A stretch of 64,000 bases of DNA from JAGWRA01 sp963711505 (GCA_963711505.1 CAVQEJ010000005.1:62001-126000); one strand, 5' to 3'. Shown: positions 1-9,097, counted from the stretch's first letter. Made by a program: numbers and translations. The notes: a model not told the origin generated them from the letters alone.

Positions 1-1706
1 CCCTGCTCCACGCCGAAGTCGACGCTGCGGCTCCGCTCGGGCTTCAGGTGCGGATTGTTCGTGAAGGCGATCTCGAAGGCATCGGGGGGACGGATGCCGG
101 TGCCGGCCGTCGCGTGCAGCTTCGTCCAGGACGCGCGCCCGTCGTCGCCGTGCACCAGCCAGGCCACCGAGGCCTTCGGGTTCGCCGACAGCACCGCGCT
201 CTCGGGAAACGCCGGTCGTGGCGAGAACGGATCGGCGCTGCCGGGCAGCGCGGCCCGCCGGATGTCGTCGATCCGGAGGCCGCCGGTGAGGAACAGCCGG
301 TCGCCCACGTGGTAGCGCACCTCGCCGAAGTAGCCGGCCACCCAGCGCGGGATCGGCAGCCGGCTGCCGGTGCCCGCCGTGATGAACGTGCTGACGGCCC
401 GCTCGCGCTGCAGGTCGAGGCCGAACGACGCGCCGCCGCGCGTGCCGAGCGCCAGGTCGGTCTGCGTCCGGACGTCGAGGCGCCGCGTGCCGGTGTCGGA
501 GATGCCGTAGGGACTCGTGAAGCGCTCGGCCAGGTCGGCGTAGCTCACCTGCACCTGCTGGTGCGCGCGGCCGCCGGCCCACGGCTGATCCAGCCTGAAC
601 CCGATCTGGCGGTCATCGTTGACACCACGCGAGACCCGATCCACGCCCGGAAACGATCCCGTGGGATTGGATCCATACGGGCCGGGAAAGCCGCGATCGT
701 TCCAGGCGATGCGCGCGTCGGCGCGCCACCGGGTCCCGCCGGGCCGCCCCCACGCGAGGCTGCCCGACGCGGCCCGCTCCTCGCCGTTGTCGTTGCTGAC
801 CCGCTCGCCGTCGGCCGGGGCGATCCCGGTATAGCCGGTGGCCGCCATCCGCTCGGCCGAGCCCCCCCAGCTCCACGGACCGTGCGATCCGCTGGCGCCG
901 GCCGTGAAGCGGGTGGTGCCGAGGCCCCCGCCTTCCGCCGACACCTGCGCGCGCGGCGCGCCGCCGTTGCGCGTGATGATCTGCACGACCCCGCCGATGG
1001 CATTCGATCCGAACAACGCGCTCTGCGGTCCGCGCACGACCTCGATCCGCTGGATGTCGTCGACCGCCAGGTGCGCGAAGTCGAAGCCGCCGCCGAACGC
1101 GTTGGCCGGCATGCCGTCGACGAGCACGAGCGTGTAGTTCGAGTCTCCACCGCGCGGGAAAACCGATGTCAGCTGCCCCCACGTGCCGCTCTGGGCCACC
1201 GTCAGCCCCGGCACCAGCCGCAGCGCGTCGGCGACCGTGTCGATCTGCCGCGCCTGCAGGTCGTGCGACGTCAGCACCGACACGCTGTCGGCCACCCGCG
1301 ATGAATCGGTCTCCACCGGCGAGGCCGTGACCACGACCGAATCGGAGAGCGCGCTGAGATGGAGGCGCACGGCGACGTCGCGCGTGCCCTGGGCGTCCAG
1401 CGTCACCGTGACCGGACGCGCCGTGAACCCCTCGCGGACGACCCGCACGTCGTACCGGCCCGCCCCGAGCCGGTCGATGCGGAAACGGCCGGCGGCATCG
1501 GTGCCGGCGACGCGCGGCACCGCAATCGGACCGGAGACGACGACGCGGGCGCCGGCCACCGGGCGGCCGTCGGGATCGATGACGCGGCCGGTGAGCGTCG
1601 CGGCGGAGGCGAACGCCGCCGTGAGCAGCAGGACGACGAACGAGAGCGTGGGGATGCGGCAGGCGCGCGAGCGGCCCTGCCGTGACGTACGGGCAGCGAG
1701 AGGCAT
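1..1706 (-). CDS. BtuB-like TonB-dependent receptor (3'-truncated by window edge)
   Basis: This is an outer-membrane TonB-dependent receptor, most likely for cobalamin or another corrinoid because a cobalamin riboswitch lies directly upstream. About 568 codons are visible from ATG at 1706, which follows a good Shine-Dalgarno (GAAGGAG), and the frame runs off the window. A hydrophobic signal peptide (VVLLLTAAFASA, about residues 24-35) is followed by a carboxypeptidase-regulatory-like domain (TLTGRVIDPDGRPVAGARV, about 37-115). A TonB-box-like stretch (DSVVVTASP) and a plug domain follow (VADALRLVPGLTV, LVLVDGMPANAFGGG, RIEVVRGPQSALFGSNAIGG). The barrel begins after about residue 250. An N-terminal CarboxypepD_reg domain is common in Bacteroidota and Acidobacteriota receptors. 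The substrate is inferred from the riboswitch. Confidence 0.9.
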   Translation of the reverse strand, partial: MPLAARTSRQGRSRACRIPTLSFVVLLLTAAFASAATLTGRVIDPDGRPVAGARVVVSGPIAVPRVAGTDAAGRFRIDRLGAGRYDVRVVREGFTARPVTVTLDAQGTRDVAVRLHLSALSDSVVVTASPVETDSSRVADSVSVLTSHDLQARQIDTVADALRLVPGLTVAQSGTWGQLTSVFPRGGDSNYTLVLVDGMPANAFGGGFDFAHLAVDDIQRIEVVRGPQSALFGSNAIGGVVQIITRNGGAPRAQVSAEGGGLGTTRFTAGASGSHGPWSWGGSAERMAATGYTGIAPADGERVSNDNGEERAASGSLAWGRPGGTRWRADARIAWNDRGFPGPYGSNPTGSFPGVDRVSRGVNDDRQIGFRLDQPWAGGRAHQQVQVSYADLAERFTSPYGISDTGTRRLDVRTQTDLALGTRGGASFGLDLQRERAVSTFITAGTGSRLPIPRWVAGYFGEVRYHVGDRLFLTGGLRIDDIRRAALPGSADPFSPRPAFPESAVLSANPKASVAWLVHGDDGRASWTKLHATAGTGIRPPDAFEIAFTNNPHLKPERSRSVDFGVEQ

Positions 1707-1788
1707 CGGTCTCCTTCCGGCGTCTTCACGCGCCGGCTCCACGCGCCGGCCTCCCGGGGGAGGCAGACCGTGGAACGAAGGGGACGAA

Positions 1789-1978
1789 CCTCGGCGGTCA
1801 GGTATCCTGACTCGCGGATCAGCGCGAAGCGCCCTCGCCTTCCCATGTCGTGCGACACAGTGACGGGGTCCGGCAGCATGGCCGCCGGGCCCGACGGGCG
1901 TTCGCTCCCCGCTTACAGTGGCGGGACCGTGTGGGCATCTCACCCACTTCCCGTAACCACCGGGGGTGCGTCAATTGT
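1789..1978 (-). promoter_or_regulatory. Cobalamin riboswitch upstream of the TonB receptor
   Basis: On the minus strand this stretch contains the hallmark elements of the cobalamin (adenosylcobalamin-type) aptamer in order. These are GGAAGTGGGTGAGATGCCCA, then CACGGTCCCGCCACTGTAA (the B12-box core), a CACTGTG element, GGGAAGGCG, and a terminal GAGTCAGGATACCTGACC box. The receptor start codon lies about 80 nt downstream. A short palindrome (1749-1764, GCCTCCC arms) sits between aptamer and ribosome-binding site without a U-tract, which fits translational rather than transcriptional control. The aptamer boundaries are approximate. Confidence 0.93.
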
Positions 1979-1986
1979 GACTAGCA

Positions 1987-2016
1987 GTAGTACCCGACGC
2001 ACCTCGGCCGTGTCAA
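1987..2016 (-). promoter_or_regulatory. Candidate sigma70-type promoter for riboswitch/receptor
   Basis: On the minus strand a perfect -35 box TTGACA (2016-2011) is followed after 18 bases by TACTAC (1992-1987), a moderate -10 match. The predicted start near 1980 lies just before the riboswitch. The -35 box overlaps the stop codon of the MscS gene, so the receptor can be transcribed independently of it. This is judged by eye. Confidence 0.5.
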
Positions 2017-3095
2017 GCCGGCGGTGCACCGGCTGACGCCGCCGACAGCCCCTGCACCTCCGCGCGCGCCCGCGGCAGGCTCTGCGGATGCTTCGCCTGC
2101 AGGAAGGCGATGAGCCGCTCGCGCACGACGCAGCGCAGGTTCCACGACTTGCCGGAGTCGGCCGAGCTCATCAGCGCGCGCAGCGTCATCGTCCGCTCGG
2201 TGGCGTCGGTCACCTGCAGGCCCCACACCTTCCGATCCCAGTCCTCGCTGCCGTCGAGGATCCGGTGCAGCTCCTGCCGCACCTCCTCGACCGGCACGGT
2301 GTAGTCGGCGTAGATGTTGACCGTCCCCAGCAGGTCGGCGGTCTGCCGCGTCCAGTTCTGGAACGGATGCTCGATGAAGTAGGACAGCGGCACGATGAGG
2401 CGCCGGAGATCCCAGATGCGCACGACCACGTAGGTCGTCGTGATCTCCTCGATCCGCCCCCACTCCCCGTCCACGATGACGACGTCGTCGATCCGGATCG
2501 GCTCGGTCATCGCGATCTGCAGGCCGGCGAGCAGATTCGCCAGCGTCGGACGGGCGGCCATGCCGACGACCAGGCCGGCCAGACCGGCTGACGCGAAGAG
2601 CGTCGCACCGAACTGGCGGACGGCCGGGAAGGTCATCAGCCCCGTGGCCAGTCCGACCACGAGGATGACGACGACGAGCACGCGGCGCAGCACCTGCACC
2701 TGGGTCCGCACCTTGCGGGCGGTCAGGTTGTTGTCGCCGGTCAGGACGTAGCGCTCGGAGACCAGGTCCTGGAAGACCTCGGTCAGCGCGACGCTGAGCC
2801 AGGTGAACGAGGCGATCATGCCGATCGCCACCAGGTGGCGCACCATCGCCTCGACGGCGATCGGCAGGCCGAGCCCCGGCAGGACGAGGAAGGCGGCGAT
2901 GAGCGGCAGGATCAGGCGGGCGGGCGCCTCGCCGTGCCGCAGCAGCGAGTCGTCGACGATGCGGCCGCCGGGGCGCGCCAGCCGCTTGAGCATGGCGAAC
3001 AGGATCCGGTGGACCACGAGGCCCACACCGACGGCCATCACCAGCAGCACCGCGGCACCCAGCGTCGTGCCTCCCGACCCGAACCACTCCTGCAT
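2013..3095 (-). CDS. MscS-family mechanosensitive ion channel
   Basis: This is a small-conductance mechanosensitive channel of the inner membrane, which would release osmolytes on hypo-osmotic shock. Several hydrophobic helices occupy the first 185 residues. A pore-lining and beta-domain signature follows (GLVVGMAARPTLANLLAGLQ, then IRIDDVVIVDGEWGRIEEI), then a C-terminal alpha/beta domain. The length of 360 aa is near that of typical MscS proteins. I choose ATG at 3095 (MQEWFG) because AGAGAGGG precedes it; the frame also extends to 3122. The C-terminus lies immediately upstream of the riboswitch promoter. Confidence 0.9.
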   Translation of the reverse strand: MQEWFGSGGTTLGAAVLLVMAVGVGLVVHRILFAMLKRLARPGGRIVDDSLLRHGEAPARLILPLIAAFLVLPGLGLPIAVEAMVRHLVAIGMIASFTWLSVALTEVFQDLVSERYVLTGDNNLTARKVRTQVQVLRRVLVVVILVVGLATGLMTFPAVRQFGATLFASAGLAGLVVGMAARPTLANLLAGLQIAMTEPIRIDDVVIVDGEWGRIEEITTTYVVVRIWDLRRLIVPLSYFIEHPFQNWTRQTADLLGTVNIYADYTVPVEEVRQELHRILDGSEDWDRKVWGLQVTDATERTMTLRALMSSADSGKSWNLRCVVRERLIAFLQAKHPQSLPRARAEVQGLSAASAGAPPA

Positions 3096-3276
3096 CGATA
3101 CCCTCTCTTTCAGACGGGACACGGCGCCGCGCCGGTCCGGATCAGGCCAGCCGGCGCCCCACGAGCACGTCGGAACCGACGCCGTACGCGATCACCACCT
3201 CGTGCCAGGCGATCTCCCACGCCGCGGGATCCAGCCGATCGGCCGGATGGCTCGGAGAGGGGACTGCGTCATCCGG

Positions 3277-4029
3277 TCACGGCTCCACCTTCAAGTCGTT
3301 CTGTCACGCCGATCACCCCGAACACGTCGCGCGCCAGCATGCCCGCGCGGATCGCTCCATCTTCGACCGGACGATCCCGACGAGCGTCACGTGGCTGTTG
3401 TCGACGATGATGTGGATCGGCGGCGTCGGCTCCAGCGCGTAGTTGAAGAACAGGCCATCATTGTAGATCCGGCTGGCGATCACCTCGCGGAGTTCGTCGT
3501 CGTAGATGGAGGTCGGCAGCACCTGCAGGTCGTTCTGCAGCGTCTGCGCGCCCGGGACCCGCTCCACGAGGTTGCCCATCTCCCGCTTCTTGTAGGGTGA
3601 CGTCACCTGGCCGTCCAGCGTCACGACGCCGTTCTGCACGTGGACGGTGACGTTGTCGAACACCGTATAGAAGACGTAGCGCCGGATCCGCCGCGCGACG
3701 CCCTGGGCGACGTCCTGATCGCTCTCGCCGGCGGCGACCTGCAGATCGCTGACGACCTGCTGCACCCCGTCGACATCGCGCGTCTCGTCGATCGCCTGGC
3801 GCTCGTCGTGCAGGGTGGGGACCGTGCCCGCCAGCGTCACCGAACCGTCCTGCGCGGTCACCGTGATGTTGTGGGCCCGGAGGATGTCCTGATCCGTGAG
3901 CCGGCGGATCACCTTGGCCCGAATCGCCTGATCGGCCTGCGCGGCGCCGCGCGCGAACGCCGGTGGCGCCAGCGCGACCACGACCAGGCCGATCGCGGCG
4001 GCACGCCACCTCAGGTATCCACGAGTCAT
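3277..4029 (-). CDS. Periplasmic BON-domain protein, frameshifted near its C-terminus
   Basis: This is an exported protein with a signal peptide (AAAIGLVVVALAPPAFA, residues 10-26) and three BON modules (about 30-100, 105-175 and 180-245), an OsmY-like arrangement that binds membrane or envelope ligands. ATG at 4029 has an excellent AGGAGG seven bases upstream. The uninterrupted frame ends at 3313 with an atypical tail. After HVTLVGIVRSKMERS the expected BON ending (AGMLARDVFGVIGVT, then NDLKVEP and a stop at 3277) lies in two other frames, so two small indels separate the sequence from an intact gene of about 249 aa. Sequence error or recent decay are both possible. Confidence 0.8.
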
Positions 4030-4317
4030 GTCTGCCTCCTCTCTGTCGTGCGTCCCGTACCGGGAGGCCGAACCTGCTCGGCGTCCCGGGCGGCGCGCGT
4101 CAGCTGACGCGGCGGCCGCATGCACGACAGCGATCGAGGCAAACTTCACACCAGCCCGCACCCGCGGACGGCGGGCCGGCGTCGGCGCTGCTAACCGGAC
4201 GTGTGCGCAGCAGTTATGCGCCGCCCGCCGGCGCGCGGCACCGCGGGACGGCCGAGGTAGCGTGTCCACACGCGATCACACGGTGCCGCGCCGTATGGCA
4301 CCGCGGCCGGCCGGCGG

Positions 4318-4800
4318 TCAGTGCGCGAGGTGGACGAATCCGCCGATGATCGCTCCGTAGGCCATGTGCAGCACGATGGTGACGACCGGCGTGGCCCGGC
4401 CGTAGTTGTGCATCAGGAAGCCCGGGGGCTCGAGCAGTGGCGCCGAGTCGGCCGCGCTGAACGTGGTGCCCATGCGCGGATGGATGGCCGGCAGCAGAAT
4501 GTTCACGAGCGCCGTGCCGGCGAACATGGCGTGCGCCAGGCCGAACAGCGCGCCGATCACCCAGCCCGACCGGCCAATCACCTCGAACATCTCCACGTAG
4601 ACGAGCGCGAAGAGGAGGCCGGCGGCGAAGTGGAGCGCGTAGCCGACCGTCTTCGCCCGCGTCCGGCTGCGGCAGAAGGCCGTGCCGAGCAGGAAGGGGA
4701 TGTCCATGCGGGTCAGCCCGAGTTCGCTGGCGCCGCGCAGGCCGGTCGTGAGCACCAGCGTGCCGATGAACCCTCCCGCGATGGCGGCGCCCCAATTCAT
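4318..4800 (-). CDS. Small conserved integral membrane protein
   Basis: This 160-aa protein has about four hydrophobic helices (AAIAGGFIGTLVLTTGLRG; ALHFAAGLLFALVYVEMF; WVIGALFGLAHAMFAGTALV; VTIVLHMAYGAIIGGFV). The start ATG at 4800 overlaps the stop of the upstream GH15 gene (ATGA), so the two are translationally coupled. I do not recognise a characterised family. The conserved-looking segment HPRMGTTFSAADSAPLLEPP sits between helices 3 and 4. No function is proposed. Confidence 0.75.
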   Translation of the reverse strand: MNWGAAIAGGFIGTLVLTTGLRGASELGLTRMDIPFLLGTAFCRSRTRAKTVGYALHFAAGLLFALVYVEMFEVIGRSGWVIGALFGLAHAMFAGTALVNILLPAIHPRMGTTFSAADSAPLLEPPGFLMHNYGRATPVVTIVLHMAYGAIIGGFVHLAH

Positions 4801-6620
4801 GACCTGCGATCCTCCGCGAAGGCAAGGGCCGCGCCCACCAGTGCGAGGTGCACCAGCCCCTGCGGAAAGTTGCCGAGAAACGTCCCCGTCGACGGCTCGA
4901 TCTCCTCGGCGTACAGCCCCACGTCGTTCGCCCGCGCCAGCAGCGCGTCCATCAGCGTTGCGGCCTCGTCGTGTCGGCCGAGGCGGGCGAGCGCCTCGAC
5001 GAGCCAGAAGGAACAGGTGACGAACGCCCCCTCCTGCCCGCTGAGACCGTCCTCGCCGTTGTACCGCTTGACGAACGGCCCGTGGCCGAGCAGCCGGCGC
5101 ACGGCGTCGACCGTCGCGCCGAGACGGGGCTCGGCCGCGTTGTGGTACGACATCACCGCCATCAGCAGCAGGCTCGCATCGACTTCGTCGTGGGCGCCGG
5201 CGAACCGCGTGTAGCTCTGCAACTCGTCCGACCAGCACCGGGTCTCGATGAAGGTGCGCACCTCGTGCGCCTCGCGACGCCAGCGCTCCGCGCGCGCCGA
5301 CGGCAGGATGCCGGCCTCGGCGAGGCGCTGCGCGCGATCGAGCGCCACCCAGCACATCACCTTCGAATGCGTGAAGTGCCGGGGCTCGGACCGCACCTCC
5401 CAGATGCCCGAGTCGGGCTTCCGCCAGATGTCGCAGACCAGGTCCGCCACCTTCGCGAGCTCGCGCCCCGTGTCGCGATCGATCTCGTGCCCCTCGCAGC
5501 CGTACAGCCAGGCCGCCTGGAACAGATCGCCGTAGATGTCGAGCTGCTGCTGATCGACCGCGCCGTTGCCGACGCGGACCGGGTGCGAGCGGCAGTAGCC
5601 CTCGAACGACAGCTCGCGCTCGGGCGCGTGGTTGCCCCCGTCGAGCTCGTAGAGCACCTGCAGCCGGGGCTGCGTCAGCTTCGACGCGTGCATGAACCAC
5701 CAGAAGAACGCATGCGCCTCGTCCAGCCGTCCGAGCCGCATCATCGCGTCGATCGTGAACGCCGAGTCCCGGATCCAGCAGTACCGGTAGTCCCAGTTGC
5801 GCTCGCCGCCCAGCGCCTCGGGGAGCGACGTCGTCGGCGCCGCCACGATTGCGCCGGTCGGCGAATGGACCATCAGCTTGAGCGCCAGCTCACTGCGCGC
5901 CACGGCGTCGGCCCAGGGGCCCTGGTAGCTCGTCGACGCCGACCAGCGCCGCCAGAACGCAATCGTGTGATCGAGCCGACGCTCCGCTTCGTCGCGCGTC
6001 GGCAGGACGAGCGGCTCCTGGTGCGCCGCGACCAGCAGCAGCAGCGCTCTGCCGCCCTCGCGCAGCTCGAAGCGCCCGCGGATCGCCCCGTCGGTGAGTT
6101 CGGCCTCGCCCGCCTCCCAGGGGCGGATGGCCATCGCGTCGCGACCCGACGCCGCCACCACGGCGCGCCCCCACCGGCGGCAGCGGACGTCGGCGGCGCC
6201 GTAATCGAACCGGGGCGTCACCTCCCAGCGGAGGGCGACCTCCCCCGACAGGCCTTCAATCCGGCGGACCACTTCGCGGAACGGGCAGAGCACGTCGTCG
6301 GGAATCGTCACCGCATCGGTGACCCGGACCGCCCCCTCCCCGGTGAAGAACGTCGTCTCGAGGACGTTCGTCCCGGGCAGGTACCGCCGTTCGACTTCGT
6401 ACGGCCCTTCCGGCGAGAGGGCGAAGTGCCCCCCGCGCGCTGCGTCGAGGATCGCCGCGAACGCGCTCGGCGAATCCATGTCGGGCAGGCAGAGCCAGTC
6501 GATCGCCCCGTCGCGCGCCACGAGCGCCGCCGTGCGACCGTCACCGATGAGGGCGTAATCCCGGATGGGGGCGTAGCCGGCGTGGCAGCGATGGGGACTC
6601 TTGCGGATCGGTGATTCCAT
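4797..6620 (-). CDS. Glycoside hydrolase family 15 protein (glucoamylase/trehalase type)
   Basis: This 607-aa enzyme is predicted to hydrolyse alpha-glucosidic bonds (glucoamylase- or trehalase-like). The N-terminal all-beta GH15 domain starts with YAPIRDYALIGDGRTAALV and GAIDWLCLPDMDSPSAFA. The (alpha/alpha)6 catalytic barrel follows from about residue 235, with the family signature GERNWDYRYCWIRDSAFT near 290 and LSGQEGAFVTCSFWLVEAL near 530. It has no signal peptide, so it is probably cytoplasmic and acts in storage glucan or trehalose turnover. It is coupled by ATGA to the membrane protein downstream. The exact substrate cannot be read from sequence. Confidence 0.92.
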   Translation of the reverse strand: MESPIRKSPHRCHAGYAPIRDYALIGDGRTAALVARDGAIDWLCLPDMDSPSAFAAILDAARGGHFALSPEGPYEVERRYLPGTNVLETTFFTGEGAVRVTDAVTIPDDVLCPFREVVRRIEGLSGEVALRWEVTPRFDYGAADVRCRRWGRAVVAASGRDAMAIRPWEAGEAELTDGAIRGRFELREGGRALLLLVAAHQEPLVLPTRDEAERRLDHTIAFWRRWSASTSYQGPWADAVARSELALKLMVHSPTGAIVAAPTTSLPEALGGERNWDYRYCWIRDSAFTIDAMMRLGRLDEAHAFFWWFMHASKLTQPRLQVLYELDGGNHAPERELSFEGYCRSHPVRVGNGAVDQQQLDIYGDLFQAAWLYGCEGHEIDRDTGRELAKVADLVCDIWRKPDSGIWEVRSEPRHFTHSKVMCWVALDRAQRLAEAGILPSARAERWRREAHEVRTFIETRCWSDELQSYTRFAGAHDEVDASLLLMAVMSYHNAAEPRLGATVDAVRRLLGHGPFVKRYNGEDGLSGQEGAFVTCSFWLVEALARLGRHDEAATLMDALLARANDVGLYAEEIEPSTGTFLGNFPQGLVHLALVGAALAFAEDRRS

Positions 6621-6754
6621 GCAAGCTGAGCCGTGAAGGTGCGGCCGGCCGCGTCGCCGGACCGCCCGTTCAGGATGGCCCGATTCCCGGGTCGTTGTCG
6701 ACCCCGCGCATGGAAGGGGGGTGACCCGCTGGCCGGCGCGGACGCGCCGGCGCG

Positions 6755-7303
6755 TCAGTTCGACGGATCGGAACCGCGGTCGTCGCGCGGCTCGCAGTCG
6801 CCGGCCCGATCCATCACGAGCACCGCACGGCCCGCGTCCATCAGGAGATAGGCCGCCGCGCCGGGAATCCCCAGCGCCTCGAGCAGGCCGTGCAGGGCAC
6901 GCGCGGACGGCCGATCCACCTTGTCGTTCTCGAGGTTGCTGACCATCGTCTGACTCACGCCGGCCAGACGCGCCAGCTCGACCTGATCGAGATCGCGACA
7001 GCGCCGCAGGCGCTGCAGCCGGATCCCGAAACTGCGCGACCCGAGGACGTGCGTCACCTGATCGCGGTCCATCCCCGCCGCATGCAGCATCGACTCGAGT
7101 CCGGCCGCGGTGTCGGCGGGGCCGGAGCGATCGCGGAGCGCCGCCAGCCGCCGCAGCGCCTCGTAGCGCTGTTCGCTCATCAGCACGTAACCGCGGCCGT
7201 CGATGGTCAGCCGCTGCAGGTCCCCATCGGCCGTGCCGCGCCGCCCGGCGTGCTCACGCCCCGTGCTCTCCGGTTGCGAAGGAGACGTCGTCATGTGAGG
7301 CAT
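6755..7303 (-). CDS. XRE-type helix-turn-helix regulator
   Basis: This 182-aa DNA-binding protein has a Cro/C1-type HTH at about residues 100-155 (LDQVELARLAGVSQTMVSNL). The preceding segment (DGRGYVLMSEQRYEALRRLA) resembles antitoxin-like N-terminal regions, and the tail is short. I choose ATG at 7303 (MPHMTTS) because GGAAGGGTG lies just upstream; the open frame also extends to 7333. No toxin gene is adjacent, so a stand-alone regulator is more likely than a toxin-antitoxin partner. Confidence 0.8.
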   Translation of the reverse strand: MPHMTTSPSQPESTGREHAGRRGTADGDLQRLTIDGRGYVLMSEQRYEALRRLAALRDRSGPADTAAGLESMLHAAGMDRDQVTHVLGSRSFGIRLQRLRRCRDLDQVELARLAGVSQTMVSNLENDKVDRPSARALHGLLEALGIPGAAAYLLMDAGRAVLVMDRAGDCEPRDDRGSDPSN

Positions 7304-7385
7304 AGACACCCTTCCGTAGAAGCCTGTCGTCAACCGTGCGACGCCGGGCGGATCCTGCGCCCGAGCCGAACGTCCCGTCCGTGCA

Positions 7386-8510
7386 CTACCCCATCTGGTA
7401 CTGCGCCACGAAGCGGCGGTCGATCCGATCCTTCAGCCACCAGGCCCATCGCGACTGCACGACCACACCGTGCCATCGCAGGATCGCCCGGCCATCGGCC
7501 GTGTTCAGCAGCGACAGGAACGTCCGCTGCGGCTCGTACCGCTGCGGCGTCCCGCCGGGCGTGCCCGCCAGCGCGCTTCGCACGTTGCGATTCAGCACCG
7601 GCGCCTCCCGCACCGCATAGACGCCGGCCTTCGGGATCCCGCCGGCGCCGTCGATCCCGATGCAATCCCCGGCGCCCCAGACCGGCGCGCCATCGACAGC
7701 GCGCAACGTCGCATCCACCAGCAGGAAGCCCTGCGGGTCCCGCGGCAGATCCGACGCGTCGAGCAGCGGCGGCGCGGCGGCGCCGGCCAGCCAGACGACC
7801 AGTGCGGCCGCAATCCGCTCGCCAGCGACGCGGACGCCGTCGTCCTCGACGGCGTCGACCCGGCACTCCGTCCGCACCTCGATGCCCCGGCGGGCCAGCG
7901 CGCGGCGGGCGAGCCGCCGCACGCGCGTCCCGAACTCGGGCAGCAGATCCGGGCCCCGCTCCAGGAGGCGGACCGCACCGCGGCCCCCCCGACGGGCCGC
8001 CCGCCGCTCGAGCGCCAGCGCGACCTCCACCCCGGCGGCGCCGCCGCCGACAATGGCGATCGCCAGCGGATCGGCGCCGGCGTCCGCGAGGCGGGCGTCG
8101 AGCGCCTTGCGCAGCGCGGCCGCGCGGCTCATGGGCCGGACGGTCAGCGCGTGCGCGTCGACGCCGGGCGTCCCGCCGCCGGCCGGGGCCGATCCGACGT
8201 CGAGCGACGCCACGTCGAAGGTGATCCGCTCGCCGCCGGCCTCGATCCACCGTCCGGCCGCGTCGATCCGGGTGGCCCACGCCTGCACGAACCGCGCGCC
8301 GGCGGCGCGCGCGAGGCGCGGCAGATCGACGGTCAACTGCGCCTCTTCGTACATCCCGCCCAGGTACCCCGGCACCATGCCGGAATAGTGATGGTTCGCG
8401 TACGGCGAGATCAGCACGAGCTCGCTGCCCGCGAGCGGCCGCCGCGCCCACTCCCGCAGCACGTGCAGGTGGGCGTGCCCGCCGCCGACCAGCACCCAGC
8501 GCCGCGTCAC
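7386..8510 (-). CDS. NAD(P)/FAD-dependent oxidoreductase, NDH-2/SelD-associated type
   Basis: This 374-aa flavoprotein has the two-dinucleotide-fold architecture of type II NADH dehydrogenases. The FAD-binding motif (RRWVLVGGGHAHLHVLREW) is at the N-terminus, a second Rossmann motif (LAIAIVGGGAAGVEVALALE) lies near residue 155, and an FAD-contact motif (VWGAGDCIGIDG) near 285. The GHAHLHVLR opening is typical of the subgroup related to the flavoprotein often found with selenide water dikinase. The start is GTG at 8510, overlapping the preceding stop as GTGA. A C-terminal amphipathic segment (WAWWLKDRIDRRF) could contact the membrane. The electron acceptor is unknown. Confidence 0.85.
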   Translation of the reverse strand: MTRRWVLVGGGHAHLHVLREWARRPLAGSELVLISPYANHHYSGMVPGYLGGMYEEAQLTVDLPRLARAAGARFVQAWATRIDAAGRWIEAGGERITFDVASLDVGSAPAGGGTPGVDAHALTVRPMSRAAALRKALDARLADAGADPLAIAIVGGGAAGVEVALALERRAARRGGRGAVRLLERGPDLLPEFGTRVRRLARRALARRGIEVRTECRVDAVEDDGVRVAGERIAAALVVWLAGAAAPPLLDASDLPRDPQGFLLVDATLRAVDGAPVWGAGDCIGIDGAGGIPKAGVYAVREAPVLNRNVRSALAGTPGGTPQRYEPQRTFLSLLNTADGRAILRWHGVVVQSRWAWWLKDRIDRRFVAQYQMG

Positions 8511-9097
8511 GACCCGTCGCGCGATCCGAGCAGCGTCGCCAGCCGACCGGTGATCGTCAGCGCACTCCTGCCGGCCTTGTGGATCTCGGCGAGATCTTCG
8601 CGGTACGGATCGCCCTCCGGCAGGTCCGCGAGCAGCAGCTCCGCGAAGCCCAGGACCGTGGACAGGTGGTTGTTCAGATCGTGGGCGATCCGCGACAGGC
8701 TCTCCGGCCCGCTCGCCCTCACCTCCCGGCTGATGGCCAGCGCGGCCAGCATCTCCCCGTCGCCCGAAAACCGCAGGTCCATGACGCACCAGGAGCCATC
8801 CGCGTGGCGGAGGCGGCACGACACCGGCCCGGCCCGGCCTGGCGGAGCGGGGCGGGTCGCGCTCGCGGCGGCGGCCACGGCCTCCCGATCCTCGGGGTGC
8901 ACCAGATCCTGCAACCGCTGCCCCGACACCTGCGCGGGACTGTGCCCCAGCATCGTGTGGAGACGTGCGTTCGCGTAGCGAATAGACCAGTCGGCGTCGA
9001 GCAGCAACGCAATCGCCGGTAGTTCGTGGATGAGCGTGCCGCCCGGATCGCCGGCGAAATCCATCCGCGCCCCGCGTTCAGGCGGACGTTCAGCCAC
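8507..9097 (-). CDS. PAS-DHp signalling protein lacking an ATPase domain
   Basis: This 196-aa protein has one PAS domain (about 20-125; SIRYANARLHTMLG, LVHPEDREAV) and a histidine-kinase dimerisation helix pair with a recognisable H-box (LSRIAHDLNNHLSTVLGF, His near residue 140). It then ends without the HATPase_c domain needed for autophosphorylation. The GTG start overlaps the preceding kinase stop by 8 bases and its own stop overlaps the next GTG (GTGA). It could be phosphorylated in trans by the neighbouring kinases, act as a phosphotransfer or dimerisation partner, or be a degenerate kinase. No frameshifted ATPase remnant follows, because the next gene starts at once. Confidence 0.8.
   Translation of the reverse strand: MAERPPERGARMDFAGDPGGTLIHELPAIALLLDADWSIRYANARLHTMLGHSPAQVSGQRLQDLVHPEDREAVAAAASATRPAPPGRAGPVSCRLRHADGSWCVMDLRFSGDGEMLAALAISREVRASGPESLSRIAHDLNNHLSTVLGFAELLLADLPEGDPYREDLAEIHKAGRSALTITGRLATLLGSRDGS

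Noticed and set aside
48..1304. Long plus-strand open frame of 418 codons
   Set aside because: It is antisense to the TonB receptor, rich in Arg/Ala/Pro/His with no domain features: a typical GC-rich shadow frame.
6755..7303. Antitoxin of a toxin-antitoxin pair
   Set aside because: No small toxin-like gene lies within several hundred bases on either strand.
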